Shown here piece by piece: positions 31,801-39,177 of a stretch of DNA of 64,000 nucleotides (position 1 is the first letter of the stretch; every line of letters begins with the position of its first letter). The notes beneath the pieces were generated by a model. It was not told the DNA's origin. It did not search any database and was given only the letters and a program-made list of their open reading frames with translations. The position numbers were made by a program, and so were the translations under genes. Source of the stretch: Thalassotalea atypica. GTDB taxonomy: Bacteria > Pseudomonadota > Gammaproteobacteria > Enterobacterales > Alteromonadaceae. The DNA lies in the NCBI RefSeq assembly GCF_030295975.1, contig NZ_AP027364.1, positions 2,976,001-3,040,000 on the forward strand, in the 5' to 3' direction.

Positions 31801-32502
31801 ATGGCAGGGTTCGACAAAGTCGTATCAAGTTATGAAGAAGCAATGGCTGGCTTAGAAGATAACATGACCGTTATCGCTGGTGGATTTGGCTTATGCGGTA
31901 TTCCCGAGAATTTGATCGCAGAAATAAAACATAAAGGCACAAAAGGGTTAACTGTTGTGTCAAATAACTGTGGTGTGGATGACTTTGGCTTAGGTGTGCT
32001 TTTACCAAATCGTCAGATAAAGAAAATCGTTGCTTCGTATGTTGGAGAAAACGCTGAGTTTGAACGTCAAATGATGAGTGGTGAATTAGAGGTCGAGCTA
32101 ACACCACAAGGCACATTAGCTGAAAAAATGCGTGCTGGTGGTGCCGGAATTCCCGCGTTCTTCACAGCAACTGGCTTTGGCACTCCCGTTGCAGAAGGAA
32201 AAGAAGAGCGTGAGTTTAATAATCGTCAGTACATTTTGGAAGAATCTATTAAAGGTGATTTTGCCATTGTTAAAGCATGGAAAGCAGACCGATACGGTAA
32301 CCTAGTATTTCGCAAAACGGCACGTAACTTTAATCCGATGGCAGCAACCGCAGGAAAAATTACAGTTGTTGAAGTTGAAGAAATAGTAGAGCCTGGCGAG
32401 TTGGATCCAGATCAAATTCATACACCTGGCATTTACGTTAATCGCCTTATACAAGGTACCTTCGAAAAACGTATAGAACAACGTACTATAAAAACAGCAT
32501 AA
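31801..32502 (+). CDS. scoA: 3-oxoacid CoA-transferase subunit A
   Basis: 233-residue A subunit of succinyl-CoA:3-oxoacid CoA-transferase, which activates acetoacetate to acetoacetyl-CoA. It has the N-terminal [16 protein letters not shown] glycine-rich CoA motif, the [15 protein letters not shown] segment and [22 protein letters not shown] precedes the ATG. It pairs with the B subunit 16 bases downstream. Its presence after liuE closes leucine catabolism: acetoacetate from LiuE becomes acetoacetyl-CoA for the thiolase at 23 kb. Confidence 0.94.
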   Translation: MAGFDKVVSSYEEAMAGLEDNMTVIAGGFGLCGIPENLIAEIKHKGTKGLTVVSNNCGVDDFGLGVLLPNRQIKKIVASYVGENAEFERQMMSGELEVELTPQGTLAEKMRAGGAGIPAFFTATGFGTPVAEGKEEREFNNRQYILEESIKGDFAIVKAWKADRYGNLVFRKTARNFNPMAATAGKITVVEVEEIVEPGELDPDQIHTPGIYVNRLIQGTFEKRIEQRTIKTA

Positions 32503-32518
32503 CTGCGCAAAGGAGAAC

Positions 32519-33178
32519 ATGATGGCTTTATCTCGCGAGCAAATCGCAATGCGCGTTGCGCAAGAATTACAAGACGGTTACTACGTTAACTTAGGTATAG
32601 GTATTCCGACACTGGTTGCCAACTATGTGCCAGAAGGCATGGAAGTGATGCTGCAATCAGAAAATGGCTTACTGGGTATGGGGCAGTTTCCAACTGAGCA
32701 AGAGCTTGATGCGGATATGATTAACGCAGGTAAGCAAACAGTAACCGCCATTGATGGCGCTTCAATCTTCGATTCAGCAGAGTCTTTCGCGATGATCCGT
32801 GGCGGACATGTTGACTTAACGGTACTAGGCGCCTTTGAAGTAGATGTTAACGGTAACATCGCTTCTTATATGATCCCTGGAAAGTTAATTAAAGGGATGG
32901 GCGGTGCAATGGATTTAGTTGCAGGTGCTGACAATATTATCGTCACCATGACTCATGCATCAAAGCATGGCGTCTCGAAACTTCTTTCAAAGTGCACTTT
33001 GCCATTAACAGGCAAAGGATGTATCAAAAAAGTATTAACAGATCTTGCTTTCATTGAAATCAAAGACGGGAAATTCTTTTTGCTTGAGCGCGCTCCAGGT
33101 GTAAGTGTTGAAGAAATTGTAACATTGACGGAAGGCGAACTCGTCATACCAGATCACGTACCAGAGATGACATTCTAA
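32519..33178 (+). CDS. scoB: 3-oxoacid CoA-transferase subunit B
   Basis: 219-residue catalytic B subunit. VNLGIGIPTLVANYVPEG and the QSENGLLGMG segment carry the active-site Glu (in SENG) that forms the CoA thioester intermediate. AGGAGA lies just upstream; tandem ATGs occur at 32519 and 32522 and the second has better spacing. It ends the liu operon, 20 bases before a strong terminator. Confidence 0.94.
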   Translation: MMALSREQIAMRVAQELQDGYYVNLGIGIPTLVANYVPEGMEVMLQSENGLLGMGQFPTEQELDADMINAGKQTVTAIDGASIFDSAESFAMIRGGHVDLTVLGAFEVDVNGNIASYMIPGKLIKGMGGAMDLVAGADNIIVTMTHASKHGVSKLLSKCTLPLTGKGCIKKVLTDLAFIEIKDGKFFLLERAPGVSVEEIVTLTEGELVIPDHVPEMTF

Positions 33179-33197
33179 TAATAACTTCAAATTTATT

Positions 33198-33222
33198 AAG
33201 AGGCTACGGCCTCTTTTTTTGT
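33198..33222 (+). terminator. Terminator of the liu operon
   Basis: AAGAGGC-TACG-GCCTCTT followed by a T-run, immediately after scoB. Confidence 0.85.
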
Positions 33223-33324
33223 TTTTCGCTGTTTTAATAAAGCCATATTCACTAGTTGTTAGCTCACAACAAATCAAAGAATATTTGCATTGTGTTACAC
33301 TTTCTGTTAATACTAATATTGACA

Positions 33325-33408
33325 AAGAAAAGGCAAGGCACATGAAAGTGTGCTACGCAAAACCACCGGTCTAAGGATATTTAATATCTATGACAGCGGA
33401 GTTACCTC
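33325..33408 (+). ncRNA. Cyclic di-GMP-I (GEMM-I) riboswitch aptamer
   Basis: Matches the GEMM-I class (V. cholerae Vc2 type) in order and spacing. GGCA at 33332, then a stem capped by the conserved GAAA tetraloop (33343-33346), then ACGCAAAACCACCGGTCTAA (33355-33374, the Vc2 ACGCAAAGCC..CCGGCCTAA block with the tetraloop receptor). A variable stem GGATAT...ATATC follows, then ATGACAGCGGAGTTACC (33390-33406). The ligand-contacting G, A and C of Vc2 have counterparts. It lies 72 bases upstream of the DUF3718 gene on the same strand. Exact outer ends are approximate. Confidence 0.88.
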
Positions 33409-33436
33409 GTTAAAAGGGTACGTCCAGTGGTTTTTT
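33409..33436 (+). terminator. Riboswitch expression platform / conditional terminator
   Basis: GTGGTTTTTT (33427-33436) can pair with AAAACCAC at 33359-33366, which is inside the aptamer core, giving an 8-bp stem ending in a T-run. Aptamer folding and terminator formation therefore exclude each other, which predicts that c-di-GMP binding turns the downstream gene on. The direction is inferred. Confidence 0.6.
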
Positions 33437-33479
33437 CTTTTTATAACTGTTTAACAAATTTGCTTTAAGGTTATTAAAA

Positions 33480-33839
33480 ATGAAAAAATTATTACTAGCT
33501 TCTACCATCACAGCTTTATTTATGACGTCTGTAGTTACTGCACCACAGGCACAAGCAGCAAACATTGCACAAAGTGTTTGCGAGTATGTTGCCGCTGATG
33601 ACAAAAAACGCATGCGTTCGTTTTTAAAGTCGAACAAATTAAAAATACGTAGTATTTTTGACGGTATTCAATGTAATGGGAAAAACTTGTTAGAATTTGC
33701 TTCGGCAAGGGGATCAGTAGAAACAGGCTCTATGATGATTAAAAAATTATCTAAGAAAATTGTGGCAGCTAATCTTTCAACAATTCAAACAGGGTCGCAA
33801 CCTTTAATAGACGCCGCTAACGCTCGCGTTAGTAGCTAA
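33480..33839 (+). CDS. Secreted DUF3718-type protein under riboswitch control
   Basis: 119 residues. Signal peptide MKKLLLASTITALFMTSVVT with likely cleavage after AQA (residue 26), leaving about 93 periplasmic residues with only two Cys (34 and 65), likely one disulfide. The core, VCEYVAADDKKRMRSFLKSN then IRSIFDGIQCNGKNLLEFA, resembles the DUF3718 family of Shewanella and relatives, function unknown. AAGG precedes the ATG. It is the only gene between the riboswitch and the terminator at 33899, so it is the sole evident target of c-di-GMP control here. Confidence 0.85.
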   Translation: MKKLLLASTITALFMTSVVTAPQAQAANIAQSVCEYVAADDKKRMRSFLKSNKLKIRSIFDGIQCNGKNLLEFASARGSVETGSMMIKKLSKKIVAANLSTIQTGSQPLIDAANARVSS

Positions 33840-33898
33840 TTATTCTCTGGTAGACGTTAGTTTTAATGTTTTACTAGTTAATAATTCTTATGTCGCTT

Positions 33899-33924
33899 AA
33901 AAAGCCAGCATTCGCTGGCTTTTT
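33899..33924 (+). terminator. Terminator of the DUF3718 gene
   Basis: AAAAAGCCAGC-ATTC-GCTGGCTTTTT, a perfect 11-bp stem with a T-run. Confidence 0.87.
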
Positions 33925-34009
33925 TATTATCAATTTTAATCACTTATCGCTCGCACTATTGTATTTCACCCATTAAAATTAACTTTATAACAAATACAAA
34001 TGCGCTGAT

Positions 34010-35161
34010 ATGGCTGGAAAAAAAACTTACAAAGGAAGCAAACAAGGACTTGTACTTACCGGAGGCGGGGCAAGAGCCGCATACCAAGTAGGTGTATTGT
34101 CAGCTATCGCACAATTTATACCACGAAATCACGGCATCCCCTTTCCTATTTTGTGTGGTACCTCTGCCGGAGCAATTAATGCAACCGCCTTAGCTTGCTA
34201 CTCATCCTGTTTCCACTTAGGAGTGAAAAAACTCGAATGGATTTGGAAAAACCTAAAGACACAACATATTTACTACGGTGATCCAGTTAGGGTTTTCGGC
34301 TACATTTTTCAAGGAGTGTTAGCCAGTTATCAGGCTGACTATGCGACTAAAACGCCTCATAGCTTACTGAATAATGAACCATTGCGAAAACTCTTTAACC
34401 AAGTGATCGACTTTCAACGCATAGATCGAAATATATTACGTGGGTATCTATCTGCGGTATCAGTCACAGCGTCAAGCTATTCTAATGGCGACTCATTAAG
34501 CTTTTATCAATCTGAACAGAGCATTGCTCCATGGTTTCGAGCTAAACGTCGAGGTGAGCCCTGTCAGCTCGACAGTGAGCACCTTATGGCATCTTCAGCC
34601 ATCCCGATGATTTTCCCTTCAGTAAAAATAAAACATCAACATTTTGGCGATGGTTCAATTCATCAACTTTCGCCATTAAGCCCAGCAATTCACTTAGGTG
34701 CTGAAAAACTCTTCATTGTAGGAGTAGAACAGCCCAAAGAGCTGATTCATGCAAAAGAGAATAACCCTCACCCACCATCTACTTCCGCTATTGCTGGGCA
34801 TATGCTTGATTCCGTATTCTCTGATACCTTGCAAAGTGATTTGGAGCGTATGGAAAGGATTAACAAAACCCTATCTTTGATCCCTGACGAATTACACGCC
34901 TCACAAGAAGGGTTAAAGCCGATTGAGAGCTTAGTAATAAATCCAAGTCATGATTTCAATGCTATTGCGACGGAATACTATGATGAATTGCCTGTATCTA
35001 TTCGCATATTACTCAGAACAATGGGCATCACCAATGATGCTGAATCGAGTATGATCAGTTACTTATTATTTGAAAAAAACTTTTGTAAACAACTAATAAA
35101 GTTAGGCTATGAGGATGCCTTGAACGAAGAGGCGAAAATACGCGAATTTTTGTCGCTTTAG
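34010..35161 (+). CDS. Patatin-like phospholipase
   Basis: 383-residue member of the patatin/RssA-type acyl hydrolases. The oxyanion motif LTGGGARAAYQVGVL (about 15-29), nucleophile GTSAG (about 50-54) and catalytic Asp in FGDGSIHQLSPL complete the Ser-Asp dyad. There is no signal peptide, so it is probably cytoplasmic or membrane-peripheral. The C-terminal third (about 270-383) is family-specific and may bind membrane. Substrate unknown; the family cleaves phospholipids or lysophospholipids. Monocistronic by spacing. Confidence 0.9.
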   Translation: MAGKKTYKGSKQGLVLTGGGARAAYQVGVLSAIAQFIPRNHGIPFPILCGTSAGAINATALACYSSCFHLGVKKLEWIWKNLKTQHIYYGDPVRVFGYIFQGVLASYQADYATKTPHSLLNNEPLRKLFNQVIDFQRIDRNILRGYLSAVSVTASSYSNGDSLSFYQSEQSIAPWFRAKRRGEPCQLDSEHLMASSAIPMIFPSVKIKHQHFGDGSIHQLSPLSPAIHLGAEKLFIVGVEQPKELIHAKENNPHPPSTSAIAGHMLDSVFSDTLQSDLERMERINKTLSLIPDELHASQEGLKPIESLVINPSHDFNAIATEYYDELPVSIRILLRTMGITNDAESSMISYLLFEKNFCKQLIKLGYEDALNEEAKIREFLSL

Positions 35162-35256
35162 TGTGTAACCAACCCCAAAGGCTAAACTGATGCTAATAAA
35201 GCTCAGCTAATTCAAGCAATACAGCCGTAAAATGAAGGAACACATAAAAAAGTACC

Positions 35257-35559
35257 TTACTTGGTACTTTTATATATTGCATCTTTGAGCATTTGCCAAT
35301 CGCCAATAAAGCTATACCAAGGATATTTAAAGGTCGCAGGACGGTTCTTTTCAAAGAAAAAGTGACCTATCCAAGCAAATGCATAGCCACTAATAACACC
35401 ATACAGTAAGAAGATTGGCGTCAAGGACATAATCGCCATAACAAGCCAACACAGCGCAACAATGCTTCCAACATAATGTAGAATGCGGCAAATTTTATTT
35501 TCATGTTGTGATAAATAAAATGGATAAAATTCTTTGAACGATTGATACTCTTTGCTCAT
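35257..35559 (-). CDS. Mpo1-like (DUF962) membrane protein
   Basis: 100 residues with two hydrophobic segments (about 31-47 and 48-68). The DUF962/Mpo1 signature is visible: FYLSQHENKICRILHYVGS with the HxxxxNxxxH-type metal-ligand pattern partly kept, then WIGHFFFEKNRPATFKYPWYS. Yeast Mpo1 is an Fe-dependent dioxygenase of 2-hydroxy fatty acids; whether this homologue does the same is unknown. It lies 6 bases after the acetyltransferase gene and is probably co-transcribed with it. Confidence 0.88.
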   Translation of the reverse strand: MSKEYQSFKEFYPFYLSQHENKICRILHYVGSIVALCWLVMAIMSLTPIFLLYGVISGYAFAWIGHFFFEKNRPATFKYPWYSFIGDWQMLKDAIYKSTK

Positions 35560-35565
35560 CTACTT

Positions 35566-36219
35566 TTAATCCGTTGCCGGCTGTTCTCGGTAATGAACCA
35601 TTAGCGTGCCTGAAACTTTTCCCACCTGAACTTCTTTCACATGCTGATAGTCAACATCTTCAAAGAATTTTCGATATTTCTCATTGGTGGCATAAACAGC
35701 AACGCCCTGACTTTGTGAATGTTCTTGAAGTACAGTATTTACGGCCGCCATCAAATAATGACCAAAACCATGTTGTTGATGTAACGGGTGGATTGCAATA
35801 AAAGATAACATATGAAACTTGTCTAGTGGCACAGCGGACATAACGGTTTTTTCTTTTTCCATCATTTGCTTGGTGCTGAAATACCCCGCACTCAGTAACA
35901 TCTTTAGCCGCCAATGCCAAAATCGCTCACTACCAACTCCATCATCAGGACTATTTAAACAGGCTACGCCCACCATGGCTTCACCTAGGTATAGACCGAC
36001 CATTGGCTGCTTAGCTTGCCAAAACACGCCAAGTTCTTCACGAATTGAGGCTCGTAAACGCTGCTCATAATCGTCTTTGTCTCCGTTAAATATTTCTAAG
36101 AAAACGGGATCATCATGGTAAGCTTGATACAATAACGAAGCTGCAAGCTTTAGCTCTTCAGCAGTTAGATATGTTGCTCTGATATCAACGTTTGTCTTTG
36201 TTGATACTGCATCTGTCAT
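35566..36219 (-). CDS. GNAT-family N-acetyltransferase
   Basis: 217 residues. The acetyl-CoA-binding region LSFIAIHPLHQQHGFGHYLMAAV (about 134-156) shows the Q/R-x-x-G-x-G/A motif (HQQHGFGHYL), followed by VAVYATNEKYRKFFEDVDYQHV, the typical C-terminal GNAT segment. Substrate not predictable. Cys-poor, soluble, no signal peptide. First gene of a two-gene unit with the Mpo1-like gene. Confidence 0.85.
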   Translation of the reverse strand: MTDAVSTKTNVDIRATYLTAEELKLAASLLYQAYHDDPVFLEIFNGDKDDYEQRLRASIREELGVFWQAKQPMVGLYLGEAMVGVACLNSPDDGVGSERFWHWRLKMLLSAGYFSTKQMMEKEKTVMSAVPLDKFHMLSFIAIHPLHQQHGFGHYLMAAVNTVLQEHSQSQGVAVYATNEKYRKFFEDVDYQHVKEVQVGKVSGTLMVHYREQPATD

Positions 36220-36414
36220 AGCATATTCCCCATTACTTGGTGTATTTATTGTCGAATAAATCGCTAATAAATAATAAACTTTGGTTAATTCTTATTCTTA
36301 TTTTTTAGTGGTTCACCTTAACAGGAAGTTTAAAACTAGGTCAATATTTTATAAATTCGTCGACTAAAGCAACTATACTTAAGATAATAATTATTCATAA
36401 AGTTGGATGATGAA

Positions 36415-36645
36415 ATGGATAGATCAAACCATACTTTGCCTTGTTTATTTGCCCAACTTGGCTTGGAAAATTCTGATAAAAATATTGAAGAATTTTTGAA
36501 CCTACATCGTGGTATACCAAGCCACACAACACTTGCAAAAGCACACTTTTGGAGTGATGCACAAGCAAGTTTTCTATCTGACGCCATCTCCGAAGATTCT
36601 GACTGGGCAGAAATAGTTGATACCTTAGATACGATGTTACGCTAG
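36415..36645 (+). CDS. DUF2789 family small protein
   Basis: 76 residues: MDRSNHTLPCLFAQLGLENS start, then IEEFLNLHRGI and KAHFWSDAQASFLSDAISEDSDWAEIVD. This matches the DUF2789 pattern found in Shewanella, Pseudomonas and relatives, function unknown. All-helical and acidic. I place the start at ATG 36415; a TTG at 36403 would extend it by four residues. Convergent with the DUF3192 lipoprotein gene, sharing a terminator. Confidence 0.85.
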   Translation: MDRSNHTLPCLFAQLGLENSDKNIEEFLNLHRGIPSHTTLAKAHFWSDAQASFLSDAISEDSDWAEIVDTLDTMLR

Positions 36646-36664
36646 GTCAGACAGACAGAGACAA

Positions 36665-36690
36665 TAAAAAAGGGAAGCACTGCTTCCCTT
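36665..36690 (-). terminator. Terminator of the DUF3192 lipoprotein gene
   Basis: AAGGGAAGCA / TGCTTCCCTT hairpin with six T on the minus strand; may also stop the DUF2789 transcript. Confidence 0.82.
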
Positions 36691-36712
36691 GATTGATATA
36701 CTATGTAAATAA

Positions 36713-37084
36713 TTAAAGCATGGCGTAGGCTGTTTCACCCCAACTCACCAGTTGTCCGTTTTTAAAAATTAATGGCGTACATTCATCTTTAGTCGTCACA
36801 CCATCTTTATGTTTGCGATTCGTACGGTAATATAAAACCTGAATGCTTTCACCGTCTTTTTGGTACACTTCATTAAAATCGGCTGTACCAAAGCGTGATT
36901 GAACATCATTAAACGAGCTGTTTAGCTCTAATCGCGCAATTTTTTTTCGGTTTTCAAACTCGCGATCTTCAAAACTGTGGCCCATAGAATAACCATCATC
37001 GTCACCACCAACGGCAACTACGCACCCTGTTAATCCTAAAGTCAATGGTGCAATAAGTAGTAAAGGTAAAAGTGATTTTTTCAT
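36713..37084 (-). CDS. DUF3192 lipoprotein
   Basis: 123 residues from the MKKSLL start (37084), which gives a clean lipoprotein signal; an in-frame start at 37105 would add seven unlikely residues. Lipobox LTGC with the lipidated Cys near residue 21. The mature domain contains FNDVQSRFGTADF, VLYYRTNRKHKDGVTTKDECTPLIF and a C-terminal GETAY, the DUF3192 pattern (function unknown). A second DUF3192 protein lies at 45190, sharing YRT, DG.TT..ECTPL and the TAY end. Confidence 0.87.
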   Translation of the reverse strand: MKKSLLPLLLIAPLTLGLTGCVVAVGGDDDGYSMGHSFEDREFENRKKIARLELNSSFNDVQSRFGTADFNEVYQKDGESIQVLYYRTNRKHKDGVTTKDECTPLIFKNGQLVSWGETAYAML

Positions 37085-37255
37085 CGTTAATTCTCTCAAT
37101 TTCATTATTATGATAATTCTAATAAGGCAACCATCGCGCCAACTATTTAACCCATTGATTTTAAAGGGTATTGATATTAATCAGGTAAAAACCACAAGAA
37201 TTAGTTAGTCAAATTAGCTAACATAGTTAAAATTTTCACTACCAAGTTAAGATAA

Positions 37256-37567
37256 ATGACCATTAGAGATGAAATAATCGCCATTGCCAATCAACTGGCT
37301 AATCGAGGGAAAAAACCGACGGTCGCCTTAATAAAAAACAAACTCAGTAATTCGGCTCCATTGCCTATTATCATTTCGACTTTAAAAGGCTGGCAACATG
37401 AACCAGAAAATACCGAACTCCCCACCGTTAACAAAGAGCCTGAACAAACGGTAGAAGCAGCTAGTATTACATTAGAAATGTTAGAGCAGCGATTAGCCCC
37501 GCTCAAAGCTGATATTGATGAGATAAAGCAATTATTGAGAAAATTAGTTGAGAGCAAAGGTGGTTAG
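37256..37567 (+). CDS. KfrA-like small DNA-binding/coiled-coil protein
   Basis: 103 residues. The N-terminal half IRDEIIAIANQLANRGKKPTVALIKNKL resembles the winged helix-turn-helix of KfrA-type plasmid DNA-binding proteins. The C-terminal part (about 65-100) is a short coiled coil with heptad-like leucines. Full KfrA has a much longer coil, so this is a miniature relative. Function unknown; a nucleoid-associated or repressor role is possible. No strong Shine-Dalgarno is visible. Isolated between the DUF3192 and syd genes. Confidence 0.72.
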   Translation: MTIRDEIIAIANQLANRGKKPTVALIKNKLSNSAPLPIIISTLKGWQHEPENTELPTVNKEPEQTVEAASITLEMLEQRLAPLKADIDEIKQLLRKLVESKGG

Positions 37568-37670
37568 CCTTATTAAAGACCATATAAGGTAATGGGGCTG
37601 TTTAGGGCAATCAATTGTTTGTTAATCAAAATGATTTTTTGTATTGCCCTGTCCACAGATTAAATAAGAG

Positions 37671-38234
37671 TTAGGGTATTCTAGGCGTTAGTAGGCCAAT
37701 AAATTCTGTTAAAGAATCAGCCAACTTTTTATGGGGCTCTTTGCCCACTCTCTCGACCCACACTTCACCGTTATCATTTTTAACGGATAAAATAAGATCT
37801 TCTTCGTTGGTAACACCAAAGAAAATAGTTAATTCTTGCTTGAGCTTTTGTTTCATCAACACATGACCAATAATGTTTTCTTGTAACCGCTCAAAATCAG
37901 GCTCACTCCACAAAAACAGCAAACTCAAATCACCGTGCTCACAGCTAGCATCAAGGCTATCACTATAGAGAGTTGTAAAGAATTCTTTAATATCAAGATG
38001 TAGATTTAGCTCCAAAGCCTTTTCTACATTACTCAATGACAATGACTCTTCAATAGCAATCGGCTGCCAACAATCAGCTTCCCCTTCCTTAAATGTTGAG
38101 ACAAAACAAGGTGATGGCCATTCATCATCATGCTCAATTAATGGCAGGTGTGAATATTGTGTCTGATATGCCTGAACATATTGCTGAGCAAAACCTAAAA
38201 GAGCTTGCTGAAGTAAACTATTTTTACCTGTCAT
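37671..38234 (-). CDS. syd: SecY-interacting protein Syd
   Basis: 187 residues. Syd binds the cytoplasmic face of SecY and proofreads or regulates the translocon. Family segments: WPSPCFVST (about 43-51), the WQPI block, VEKALELNLHLDIKEFFTTLYSD, WSEPDFERLQENIIGHVLMKQKLKQ and the C-terminal LADSLTEFIGLL. Start at ATG 38234 (MTGKN), 11 bases after GAGGA; a TTG at 38243 is the alternative. Divergent from queF, as in many gammaproteobacteria. Confidence 0.93.
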   Translation of the reverse strand: MTGKNSLLQQALLGFAQQYVQAYQTQYSHLPLIEHDDEWPSPCFVSTFKEGEADCWQPIAIEESLSLSNVEKALELNLHLDIKEFFTTLYSDSLDASCEHGDLSLLFLWSEPDFERLQENIIGHVLMKQKLKQELTIFFGVTNEEDLILSVKNDNGEVWVERVGKEPHKKLADSLTEFIGLLTPRIP

Positions 38235-38288
38235 TAATTCCAATTTCCTCTAAAATAGCGGCTAAGATGTAACTACTACAAATTCACC

Positions 38289-39137
38289 ATGGCTAACTAT
38301 CAAAACTCTAGCGCATTAGAAGGCTTAACGCTCGGAAAATCAACCGAGTATAGTAATAAATATGATCCAACCTTGCTTCAAGGCGTCCCTAGAAGCCTTA
38401 ATCGCGACAATTTATCATTGACCACTGAAAATTTACCATTTTACGGTGAAGATGTTTGGTACGGATACGAGTTATCATGGTTAAACACCAAAGGTAAACC
38501 TGTGGTTGCGGTTGCCGAATTTCGTGTTCCTTGTACCAGCGATAATATAGTTGAATCAAAGTCCTTTAAGTTATATCTCAACAGCTTTAATCAAAGCCAG
38601 TTCGTTTCACAACAGCAAGTTGAAGAAGCTCTGATTAAGGATTTGTCAAAAACAGCCAATGCACCAGTTGTCGTGAGCTTGTTTGCCGTCGATAAATGTC
38701 CTGCGCTATCAATAACGCCAATCACCGCAACTTGCATCGATGAAGAAGACATAGAAGTGCTCAGCTACGATTATGATCCAAGCTTATTGGCCAGTGATGT
38801 TCCAAGCGATGCAAAAGTTGAAGAACATTTAGTTAGTCACCTATTAAAATCAAATTGCCTTATCACTAATCAACCTGACTGGGCTAGCGTCTACATAAAA
38901 TATTCTGGCAAGGCGATAAATCACGCAAAATTACTATCCTACTTGGTCTCTTTCCGAGAGCACAATGAATTTCATGAACAATGTGTAGAGCGTATATACT
39001 GTGATATCAAAAAGTTTTGTGATGTTTCTTCTTTGGAAGTGTTTGCAAGATACACAAGGCGAGGCGGATTAGATATTAATCCTTTTAGAAGCTCCGAACC
39101 AATGTCTGCGCCAAATGCAAGAACACTTCGTCAATAA
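38289..39137 (+). CDS. queF: NADPH-dependent 7-cyano-7-deazaguanine reductase
   Basis: 282 residues, the long two-domain QueF form, as in E. coli. It reduces preQ0 to preQ1 for queuosine. The N-terminus LEGLTLGKSTEYSNKYDPTLLQGVPRSLNR, the NADPH motif ESKSFKLYLNSFNQ and the catalytic Cys in SHLLKSNCLITNQPDW are intact; the C-terminal ARYTRRGGLDINPFRS is conserved. The stop codon lies inside the loop of the terminator hairpin. Confidence 0.97.
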   Translation: MANYQNSSALEGLTLGKSTEYSNKYDPTLLQGVPRSLNRDNLSLTTENLPFYGEDVWYGYELSWLNTKGKPVVAVAEFRVPCTSDNIVESKSFKLYLNSFNQSQFVSQQQVEEALIKDLSKTANAPVVVSLFAVDKCPALSITPITATCIDEEDIEVLSYDYDPSLLASDVPSDAKVEEHLVSHLLKSNCLITNQPDWASVYIKYSGKAINHAKLLSYLVSFREHNEFHEQCVERIYCDIKKFCDVSSLEVFARYTRRGGLDINPFRSSEPMSAPNARTLRQ

Positions 39138-39149
39138 CGAAGTGTTCTT
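39119..39149. terminator. Terminator overlapping the queF stop codon
   Basis: AAGAACACTTCGT-CAATA-ACGAAGTGTTCTT, a perfect 13-bp stem. The left arm encodes the last queF residues. It is convergent with the M61 peptidase gene; the T-tail is weak. Confidence 0.7.
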
Positions 39150-39177
39150 CATTTTAATGCTTACTTAACCTTGAGCA

